A DNA stretch of 5,306 nucleotides from an uncultured Lachnospiraceae bacterium (GTDB taxonomy: Bacteria > Bacillota_A > Clostridia > Lachnospirales > Lachnospiraceae): positions 1 through 5,306 of the forward strand of contig CAMOOZ010000238.1 of assembly GCA_946621895.1 (NCBI GenBank), written 5' to 3'. Every line of letters starts with the position of its first letter. The stretch's first letter is position 1. Shown one piece after another: positions 1-3,627 of the stretch. The notes beneath the pieces were generated by a model. It was not told the origin of the DNA. It did no database searches and saw only the letters and a program-made list of their open reading frames with translations. Both the position numbers and the translations under genes were made by a program.

Positions 1-33
1 ACAGGAGAGAAAGCAGATAATCGGGAAGCATAG
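1..33 (+). CDS. 3' end of an unidentified upstream gene (repeat-rich tail)
   Basis: Only the last ten codons lie in the window; they read TGEKADNREA and stop at TAG (31-33). The family cannot be named. This frame is preferred because it reads an Ala/Glu/Asp/Asn-rich low-complexity tail, similar in style to the stalk of the ribonuclease at 1472-2236. The +1 frame is open to a TGA at 179-181, but it reads a Lys/Arg/Gln/Ile-rich peptide, the same composition that the shadow frame of the ribonuclease stalk shows. The same 9-codon repeat continues in frame after the TAG, through a second TAG (58-60), to a TGA at 172-174, so the gene probably once ended there. It is also possible that this stretch is non-coding or that the +1 frame is the real one. 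Confidence 0.35.
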   Translation, partial: TGEKADNREA

Positions 34-159
34 AAGAAAGCGGATGATCAGGAAGCATAGAAGAAAGCGGATGATCAGGAGGCAGAGGCGGCAGCAGACA
101 ATCGAGAAGCAGCGGAGAATGCGGATAATCGGGAAGCAGCGGAGAATTCGGACGCAAAT
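1..159 (+). repeat. 27-bp tandem repeat array, about six units
   Basis: Units begin at 25, 52, 79, 106 and 133, preceded by a partial unit at 1-24. Units 25-51 and 52-78 are identical; the others have diverged. The period is nine codons. In the preferred frame the units read EA-stop-KKADDQ (twice), EAEAAADNR, EAAENADNR and EAAENSDAN, preceded by TGEKADNR. After the array the frame reads SGND and then TGA (172-174). The two stop-bearing units look like one mutated unit that was then duplicated. The whole array is purine-rich on this strand. Confidence 0.85.
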
Positions 160-170
160 TCAGGAAACGA

Positions 171-199
171 TTGACAAGTGATCCGTTTCGTGCTAAACT
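171..199 (+). promoter_or_regulatory. Sigma-A promoter of the tRNA-Ala gene
   Basis: The -35 box TTGACA (171-176) is a perfect consensus match. It is followed by a 17-bp spacer and the -10 box TAAACT (194-199), which is preceded by TGC (191-193) as in an extended -10. The tRNA begins 13 bp after the -10 box, which leaves a short 5' leader for RNase P to remove. The -35 box shares bases with the TGA (172-174) that closes the repeat reading frame, so the promoter abuts the end of the upstream gene. Confidence 0.85.
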
Positions 200-212
200 G
201 GCAAAGTCGCTT

Positions 213-285
213 GGGGATATAGCTCAGCTGGGAGAGCGCAGCGTTCGCAACGCTGAGGTCGGGGGTTCGAATCCCCTTGTCTCCA
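213..285 (+). tRNA. tRNA-Ala, anticodon CGC
   Basis: A full 73-nt cloverleaf can be drawn. The acceptor stem is 213-219 with 278-284, the D stem 222-225 with 234-237, the anticodon stem 239-243 with 251-255, and the T stem 261-265 with 273-277 around the loop TTCGAAT. The anticodon CGC (246-248) reads the alanine codon GCG. The G3:U70 wobble pair, the main identity element for alanyl-tRNA synthetase, is present (G215 with T280), and the discriminator base is A (285). CCA is not encoded, so it must be added by a nucleotidyltransferase. The gene has its own promoter and terminator and so is a single-gene transcription unit. Confidence 0.97.
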
Positions 286-296
286 TGATTTAACAT

Positions 297-341
297 ACGC
301 AGCCGCGTGGTTTTCAAAAAACCACGCGGCTGTGTTTTTTT
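297..341 (+). terminator. Rho-independent terminator of the tRNA gene
   Basis: The arm 297-314 pairs with 318-335 over 18 consecutive base pairs (one G-T), around the 3-nt loop CAA (315-317). A run of seven T follows (335-341). It begins 11 nt after the tRNA. On the other strand no T-run follows the stem, so it probably works in the plus direction only. Confidence 0.95.
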
Positions 342-433
342 ATTAGAGCGTATGATTTACAAAGGCAAGGATATGATGCTCCAACCTTTAGGTGAAGGAT
401 TTCTGCCGCAAATCAGGGCGCCGCGCCAGTGGC

Positions 434-479
434 GGGCAGGGGAAACACGCCTGTCAGGCCTGATCAGCGCTCCCCGCCC
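434..479 (-). other. GC-rich nested dyad across the ribU stop codon
   Basis: TCCCCGCCC (471-479) can pair with GGGCAGGGGA (434-443) with one bulged base. Inside it, CTGTCA (451-456) and TGATCAG (461-467) can form a second small stem around GGCC. On the minus strand this would fold the last codons of ribU and the sequence just after its stop. No T-run follows, so it is not a canonical intrinsic terminator; it may be a 3'-end stabilising or pausing structure, or chance in GC-rich DNA. Nothing else recognisable lies between it and the tRNA terminator. Confidence 0.25.
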
Positions 480-1102
480 TTTAGGATCGGTGAAAGCCTT
501 TTATAGATCAAAAAGCACAGCAGCACATCCAGCATTCCTTTCACAAAAGTAAACGGGGCGTTAAACCAGATCAATGCGTCCCAAAGCGTTTCCACCGCCG
601 GATTGATCGCCTGATAGGCAGCCAGAATCGCATCCATCGGCATAAACTGCGTATAGATCGGATAGACCAGATAGTAGTTCGAGGGGATGCTGAAAAGCGC
701 CATCGCAAATGCGCCGATCACGGAGCCGATCAGAGCGGTCCTTCGATTCTTTTTTCTCTTGTAAATGATCCCGGCCACGATAACGAAGCAGGCACCCAAA
801 AGGAAATTGGAAAGCTCGCCGACCCCTCCTGTGCTGGAGCGGATAAAGAAATTCAGCAGATTCTTGATCAGGCAGATAATGCCGCCATAGACAGGCCCAA
901 GCGCAAAGGAACCCACCAGCGCCGGAAATTCCGACACATCCATCTTGATAAAGCCCGGCATAAAGGGAACGCTGAAATCGATGGCCATCAGCACAAAGGA
1001 AGCTGCTGAAAGCATTCCCGTGGCTGTGACGGCGCGGAGATCGAGGCGGGCGGAAGCCGCCTGGGCATTGTCTGCCCGGTGCAGAGTTGTTTCTGTGTTC
1101 AT
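464..1102 (-). CDS. ribU: Riboflavin ECF transporter, substrate-binding S component RibU
   Basis: A 212-residue membrane protein that should capture riboflavin at the outer face of the membrane and import it together with the shared energising module EcfA-EcfA'-EcfT, none of which is in this window. Hydrophobic segments lie at about residues 24-42, 57-88 (two closely spaced helices), 98-115, 121-140 and 178-200, consistent with the roughly six-helix RibU fold and its usual length of about 190-215 residues. Family-like stretches include SEFPALVGSFALGP (57-70), STGGVGELSNFLLG (90-103) and FNAPFTFVKG (180-189). Lys/Arg-rich loops at 115-121 and the C-terminus fit cytoplasmic positions. The start ATG (1100-1102) is fixed by the Shine-Dalgarno AGGAGGT at 1107-1113, with 4 nt between. 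Directly upstream is an FMN riboswitch, which supports riboflavin as substrate over other ECF vitamins. It appears monocistronic. Confidence 0.93.
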   Translation of the reverse strand: MNTETTLHRADNAQAASARLDLRAVTATGMLSAASFVLMAIDFSVPFMPGFIKMDVSEFPALVGSFALGPVYGGIICLIKNLLNFFIRSSTGGVGELSNFLLGACFVIVAGIIYKRKKNRRTALIGSVIGAFAMALFSIPSNYYLVYPIYTQFMPMDAILAAYQAINPAVETLWDALIWFNAPFTFVKGMLDVLLCFLIYKRLSPILKGGER

Positions 1103-1107
1103 GGTTA

Positions 1108-1239
1108 CCTCCTTCTTTCATCCAGACTTTAACTGTCGGTTTTGGATTCTCACCAAATCAGCCGAAAAGCATCGGCGGGTAGACTCGCGGGAAGCCCGCA
1201 TCACTACCGGTCGGGAATTGCACCCTGCCCTGAAGACGA
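1108..1239 (-). promoter_or_regulatory. FMN riboswitch (RFN element) controlling ribU
   Basis: On the minus strand the leader carries the conserved RFN blocks in order: AGGGCAGGGTGCAATTCCCG (from 1231), GACCGGTAGT, a variable hairpin, CCCGCCGATG, a GATTTGGTGAGAATCC block, ACCGACAGT, and AGTCTGGATGAAAGAAGG near 1128-1111. This RNA binds FMN and lowers expression of riboflavin genes when FMN is plentiful. Only about ten bases separate the aptamer from the start codon, and no terminator hairpin with a T-run fits in between, so control is probably at translation. The closing strand TCTTC (1236-1232) pairs with GAAGG (1115-1111), which overlaps the Shine-Dalgarno sequence. The pairing can extend to TCGTCTTC (1239-1232) with GAAGGAGG (1115-1108) with a single mismatch, which would bury the site. 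Confidence 0.97.
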
Positions 1240-1273
1240 TCATTCATGAGCTTTATTCTGTTGTGACTAACCG

Positions 1274-1302
1274 AGTATAGTACACAGCGATTTTGCTGTC
1301 AA
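1274..1302 (-). promoter_or_regulatory. Sigma-A promoter of riboswitch-ribU
   Basis: Read on the minus strand, TTGACA (1302-1297) is followed by a 17-bp spacer and TATACT (1279-1274). This is a near-perfect sigma-A promoter. A start near 1267 would put the riboswitch aptamer about 30 nt into the transcript. Confidence 0.9.
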
Positions 1303-1360
1303 TGGGGTCCGCAAGGGAAGTGTTTTTTCCTGCTTCTCTAAACTGTAACCCATGAGTACG

Positions 1361-1389
1361 ATGTCAGAGATGCGGGATTGTGCTATAGT
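1361..1389 (+). promoter_or_regulatory. Probable promoter of the barnase-family gene
   Basis: ATGTCA (1361-1366, four of six bases of the -35 consensus) is followed by a 17-bp spacer and TATAGT (1384-1389, five of six bases of the -10 consensus), with TGC just before it as in an extended -10. A start near 1396 leaves a leader of about 75 nt. The promoter lies downstream of the first in-frame ATG (1352), which argues that that ATG is not the translation start. It diverges from the ribU promoter about 60 bp away. Confidence 0.65.
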
Positions 1390-1411
1390 ATTTTTCGCTC
1401 ACGGAATACCT

Positions 1412-1441
1412 GCAGTCTTCGCGAGCGGAAACCGCGACTGC
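1412..1441 (+). other. Stem-loop in the ribonuclease mRNA leader
   Basis: GCAGTC (1412-1417) pairs with GACTGC (1436-1441), and GCGG (1425-1428) pairs with CCGC (1432-1435) around the loop AAA, leaving a seven-base bulge on the 5' side. It lies in the predicted 5' leader and ends 20 bases before the weak GGTGG ribosome binding site (1462-1466). No T-run follows. A role in mRNA stability or translation is possible but not shown. Confidence 0.4.
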
Positions 1442-1471
1442 TTTATGCGTTTATCTGAAATGGTGGTTAAG

Positions 1472-2236
1472 ATGAAAAACAAACATTTGTCTGCTGTTCT
1501 CCTGTCTTTTCTTCTGGTGCTTTTTACGGCTTTTGGCTGCGGAAAAGCGCTTAATTCCGCTTCTTCGGCAGAGCCCGGATTTTCCGGATCGGCCGCGCTC
1601 CCCGGTTCGGTCCAGGAGGTTGGCCCGGATGAAGCGGCAGAAGCCATTCCGGAGGAGTCCGGATCCGGCCAGACGACAGCTCCGGGAGAGAATACAGCTC
1701 CGGGAGAGAATACAGCCACGGGAGAGTATACAGCCCCGGAAGGGAGCACGGCCGCAGAGGAGATCGCAGCTTCCGGAGAGACGACAGCTTCGGGAGAGTA
1801 TACAGCTTCAGAAGAAAGCAGAACCCAGGGGGAGACCACCGCTTCAGCAGGAGCTACGGCCTCAGAGGAGGGTTCAGCCCCTCCTGCGCCGGCGCTTCGG
1901 GAAGACGGCAGCTATACGACAAAGGAGGATGTCAGCCTTTTTCTCTATACCTATGGCAGACTTCCGGATAATTTCATAACCAAATCTGAGGCCAGGGCGC
2001 TTGGCTGGGAGGGTGGCGGCCTGGACGATTATCTTTACGGTGCATGCATTGGCGGGGACCGCTTCGGAAATTATGAAGGAACTCTTCCCGAAAGGGATGG
2101 TCTGACTTACAGGGAATGTGATATCGATACGATGCATCAGAAAAAGCGCGGCGCAAAGCGCCTTGTCTATTCCTCTGCGGGAGAGATCTATTATACCGAA
2201 GATCACTATGACACCTTTGAGCAGCTTTATCCCTGA
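1472..2236 (+). CDS. Exported, probably lipid-anchored barnase-family ribonuclease with repeat stalk
   Basis: A 254-residue predicted extracellular guanyl-preferring endoribonuclease of the barnase (N1/T1) family, which cuts single-stranded RNA via a 2',3'-cyclic phosphate. Residues 1-23 form a signal sequence: MKNK, a hydrophobic core, then TAFGC with Cys23 as probable lipidation site; Phe at -2 is unusual, so simple secretion remains possible. Residues 24-68 are a low-complexity linker and 69-134 are eleven hexapeptide repeats. The catalytic domain is about 146-254 and follows barnase closely (LPDNFITKSEARALGW, IGGDRFGNYEG, YRECDID, KRLVYSS, DHYDTF). Lys171, Glu215, Arg226, Arg230 and His245 match barnase Lys27, Glu73, Arg83, Arg87 and His102, with identical spacing from Arg83 onward, so it should be active. 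ATG 1472 is chosen because it gives a clean signal peptide, has a weak GGTGG site 5 nt upstream, and lies after the promoter. The barstar-HAD gene follows 263 bp downstream. Confidence 0.94.
   Translation: MKNKHLSAVLLSFLLVLFTAFGCGKALNSASSAEPGFSGSAALPGSVQEVGPDEAAEAIPEESGSGQTTAPGENTAPGENTATGEYTAPEGSTAAEEIAASGETTASGEYTASEESRTQGETTASAGATASEEGSAPPAPALREDGSYTTKEDVSLFLYTYGRLPDNFITKSEARALGWEGGGLDDYLYGACIGGDRFGNYEGTLPERDGLTYRECDIDTMHQKKRGAKRLVYSSAGEIYYTEDHYDTFEQLYP
1676..1873 (+). repeat. Eleven imperfect 18-bp in-frame repeats (hexapeptide stalk)
   Basis: Residues 69-134 of the ribonuclease are eleven consecutive six-residue units with consensus T-A-(P/S)-G-E-x: TAPGEN twice, then TATGEY, TAPEGS, TAAEEI, AASGET, TASGEY, TASEES, RTQGET, TASAGA and TASEEG. 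The first two units are nearly identical in DNA; the rest have diverged. The composition (Thr, Ala, Ser, Pro, Gly, Glu) fits an extended, acidic surface stalk. Because the unit is a multiple of three, it also keeps other frames open on both strands; those reading frames are by-products. Confidence 0.93.
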
Positions 2237-2311
2237 ACATTTTGCCGGGCACGCCGATTGCGGCATGCCTTTTGATGCTTTTTATCGTAACCGCATTCAG
2301 AAAATGCATTT

Positions 2312-2340
2312 ACGAATTAAAGTGCAGGCACTTTATTCGT
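2312..2340 (+). other. AT-rich dyad after the ribonuclease gene
   Basis: ACGAATTAAAGTGC (2312-2325) pairs with GCACTTTATTCGT (2328-2340) over 13 bp with one bulged T. Allowing a realistic tetraloop leaves 12 pairs. It lies 76 bp after the ribonuclease stop. Only TTT and then CC follow, so it is a poor intrinsic terminator. It could be a weak terminator, an mRNA 3'-end structure, or an operator-like dyad: it ends 12 bp before the -35 box of the candidate promoter at 2353-2381. Confidence 0.45.
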
Positions 2341-2352
2341 TTCCTGTAACAT

Positions 2353-2381
2353 TTGATGATAAAAGCGTCAAAAGCTATGAT
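2353..2381 (+). promoter_or_regulatory. Candidate promoter of the barstar-HAD gene
   Basis: TTGATG (2353-2358, four of six -35 bases) is followed by a 17-bp spacer and TATGAT (2376-2381, five of six -10 bases). A start near 2388 would leave a leader of about 110 nt before the ATG at 2500. If real, the inhibitor can be made independently of the ribonuclease, as an antidote should be. Confidence 0.55.
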
Positions 2382-2384
2382 GCA

Positions 2385-2438
2385 CGGATTGCTGCGCTTC
2401 TTTGAAGCTCTTGCAATCCTGTAGGCATTCGCAATCCG
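2385..2438 (+). other. Leader with two mutually exclusive stems
   Basis: GGATTGC (2386-2392) can pair with either of two copies of GCAATCC, at 2413-2419 or 2431-2437; the second pairing extends to 8 bp (CGGATTGC with GCAATCCG). Between the arms, GCTTC (2396-2400) and GAAGC (2404-2408) form a small hairpin around TTT. The second copy is followed by CTTATTTT, a weak T-rich stretch. The arrangement resembles an attenuator or a 3'-end structure of the ribonuclease transcript. The predicted start of the downstream transcript falls within the first arm, which would spoil the fold for that transcript. Confidence 0.35.
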
Positions 2439-2487
2439 CTTATTTTGGATGAGAACTCGTTCGCTATTCACAAAAATGGCTGCAGCC

Positions 2488-2494
2488 GGAGAGG
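2488..2494 (+). promoter_or_regulatory. Ribosome binding site that sets the barstar-HAD start
   Basis: GGAGAGG lies 5 nt before the ATG at 2500. The earlier in-frame ATG codons (2449 and 2476) have no comparable site, and starting at 2500 gives the usual short barstar N-terminus (MNIIRIDGKKI). Confidence 0.85.
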
Positions 2495-2499
2495 AAAAC

Positions 2500-3462
2500 A
2501 TGAATATCATAAGAATAGACGGGAAAAAGATCACGGATCGCGCTTCGCTTTACCAAACCTTTGCAGAAGGTTTGCCGATGGAGGACGGCTGCGGCAAAAA
2601 TCTGGATGCGCTGGCGGATATTCTCTCCACCTGGGGAGGAGATTGCCGCATTCTTCTCATCGATCAGGAATTGCTCCTTGAGCATCTCGGCGATTACGGA
2701 AGGCGGCTTCTTACCATGCTGAAGGATATGGAGAAGGAGAACCCGGAGCATATCCGGGTTCAGGAGCCGCCGCTGTTTCCCTATGTGGTTTTTGATCTGG
2801 ACGGCACGCTGCTCGATACGATCGAGGATCTGAAGGAAAGCGTAAACCATGCCATGAGGACAGAGTCCCTGCCTGAACGAAACCTTGAGGAGGTGCTGGC
2901 TTTTGTGGGAAACGGGATCAGGAATCTGATCCATCGGGCTGTTCCTGAGGGAACTGATCCGGAGACAGAGGAACGGGCCTTTGCGGCCTTTAAGGCACAT
3001 TATCTGGTCCACTGTGAGGATAAAACGGCCCCGTATCCCGGGATCATCGATCTGCTTAAAACATTGAAGGCGGCGGGGATCGGCACGGCGATCGTGTCCA
3101 ATAAAAATGATGTCCCGGTAAAAAAGCTGTCCGAAAAGTATTTCGGCAGCCTGATCGATATTGCCATCGGGGAGAATGAGGCGGCAGGAATCGCAAAGAA
3201 GCCCGCCCCGGACACGGTGTTCGGTGCGATGAAGCTGCTTGGGGCGAGTAAGCAGGATACGGTCTATGTCGGGGACTCGGAGGTAGATGCCGAAACAGCC
3301 GCAAATGCAGGGCTGCCGGTGATTTTGGTCAGCTGGGGCTTTCGGAAACGGGAGCGTCTTGAAGCCCTTTCCCCTGACCTTCTGGCGGACACCGTATCGG
3401 CGCTGGAGGACCTCATTTTGGGAAATGACGCAGCATCGTGTGTCAATGGTGATTTTGACTAA
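2500..3462 (+). CDS. Barstar-like RNase inhibitor fused to a HAD-family phosphatase
   Basis: A 320-residue, probably cytoplasmic, two-domain protein. Residues 1-88 resemble barstar, the tight inhibitor of barnase: IIRIDGKKI, LYQTF, then GKNLDALADILSTW. Asp36 and Asp40 match barstar Asp35 and Asp39, which plug the barnase active site. Barstar Tyr29 and Trp38 are replaced (Gly/Cys region and Ala39), and Glu76 corresponds to Asp76. After a short proline-bearing linker (88-95), residues 95-308 form a complete phosphoglycolate-phosphatase-like HAD domain: motif I DLDGT (Asp99 nucleophile, Asp101), motif II Ser200 in IVSNK, motif III Lys234 in KKPAPD, motif IV GDSEVD (Asp259, Asp263). The helical cap lies between motifs I and II. 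Substrate could be phosphoglycolate, a nucleotide or pyrophosphate; sequence does not decide. The position after the ribonuclease gene supports an antidote role. Domain calls are firm; the inhibitor function is inferred. Confidence 0.9.
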   Translation: MNIIRIDGKKITDRASLYQTFAEGLPMEDGCGKNLDALADILSTWGGDCRILLIDQELLLEHLGDYGRRLLTMLKDMEKENPEHIRVQEPPLFPYVVFDLDGTLLDTIEDLKESVNHAMRTESLPERNLEEVLAFVGNGIRNLIHRAVPEGTDPETEERAFAAFKAHYLVHCEDKTAPYPGIIDLLKTLKAAGIGTAIVSNKNDVPVKKLSEKYFGSLIDIAIGENEAAGIAKKPAPDTVFGAMKLLGASKQDTVYVGDSEVDAETAANAGLPVILVSWGFRKRERLEALSPDLLADTVSALEDLILGNDAASCVNGDFD

Positions 3463-3479
3463 ATTTTCAAAATCTTTTT
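3451..3479 (+). terminator. Weak intrinsic terminator at the end of the barstar-HAD gene
   Basis: GATTTTGA (3451-3458) pairs with TCAAAATC (3467-3474) around an 8-nt loop, followed by TTTTT (3475-3479). The stem includes the last codons and the loop contains the stop codon. It is AT-rich, so termination may be partial, but it separates this gene from the nrdD promoter. Confidence 0.55.
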
Positions 3480-3494
3480 CGTAGAAACAGATCA

Positions 3495-3542
3495 CAACCA
3501 TATATTGTGTTGGACCTCTGTTACGGCTACAATATGTAGTGC
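3495..3542 (+). promoter_or_regulatory. Tandem NrdR-box-like operators upstream of nrdD
   Basis: Two 16-bp imperfect palindromes resemble the NrdR box ACACTATATATAGTGT. Site 1 (3495-3510) matches 12 of 16 bases and site 2 (3527-3542) matches 11 of 16. Their starts are 32 bp apart, three helical turns, which is the usual spacing of paired NrdR boxes. NrdR is an ATP-cone/zinc-ribbon repressor that shuts off ribonucleotide reductase genes when dATP is high. The sites cover the probable nrdD promoter. No nrdR gene lies in the window. Confidence 0.8.
3505..3533 (+). promoter_or_regulatory. Candidate nrdD promoter within the NrdR sites
   Basis: TTGTGT (3505-3510, three of six -35 bases, inside NrdR site 1), a 17-bp spacer, and TACAAT (3528-3533, five of six -10 bases, inside site 2). 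Repressor bound at both sites would cover both promoter elements. A start near 3540 gives a leader of about 88 nt. An alternative -10, TATATT (3501-3506), has only a poor -35. Confidence 0.5.
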
Positions 3543-3580
3543 GCTGACGGCATGATGACCCTTAAAATGCTCGTCAGCGT
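3541..3580 (+). other. Stem-loop in the nrdD leader
   Basis: CGCTGACG (3542-3549) pairs with CGTCAGCG (3572-3579), continued by GCAT (3550-3553) with ATGC (3567-3570) across one bulged T, making 12 pairs around a 13-nt loop. It would sit at the very 5' end of the predicted nrdD mRNA. No T-run follows, so a 5'-end stabilising role is more likely than termination. Confidence 0.45.
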
Positions 3581-3627
3581 GTTTACGCAAGAGGAAAGTT
3601 TTATCTGATGAAAACGGGGAGGTTGCG

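Noticed and set aside
1..181. Plus-strand frame open from the left edge to TGA 179-181, rich in Arg, Lys, Gln and Ile
   Set aside because: It is a shadow of the 27-bp repeat. The shadow frame of the ribonuclease stalk has the same kind of composition. It cannot be fully excluded without sequence to the left.
75..317. Minus-strand reading frame of 80 codons including GIRTPDLSVANAALSQL
   Set aside because: This is the well-known false protein produced by reading the antisense strand of a tRNA gene; it covers the tRNA-Ala and its terminator.
342..463. Possible small RNA or riboswitch between the tRNA terminator and ribU
   Set aside because: Several short dyads can be drawn, but no known RNA family motif could be matched and no promoter or terminator frames it.
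307..552. Plus-strand frame of 81 codons after the tRNA
   Set aside because: It starts inside the terminator stem, has no ribosome binding site, and overlaps the 3' end of ribU.
561..1121. Second minus-strand frame overlapping ribU
   Set aside because: It would begin inside the riboswitch/ribosome binding site and reads no membrane segments; ribU is the real frame.
1352..1471. Longer N-terminus of the ribonuclease starting at ATG 1352
   Set aside because: It would bury the signal peptide 40 residues inside the protein, has no ribosome binding site, and lies upstream of the likely promoter.
1399..1979. Open frames on both strands across the ribonuclease stalk
   Set aside because: The 18-bp repeat keeps several frames open; the frame ending in the barnase domain is the only one with recognisable protein features.
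2449..2499. Longer N-terminus of the barstar-HAD protein from ATG 2449
   Set aside because: There is no ribosome binding site before it, whereas GGAGAGG sits 5 nt before ATG 2500, which also matches the usual barstar start.
2464..3501. Long minus-strand frame opposite the barstar-HAD gene
   Set aside because: It has no recognisable domain or ribosome binding site and is antisense to a gene whose catalytic motifs are all intact.
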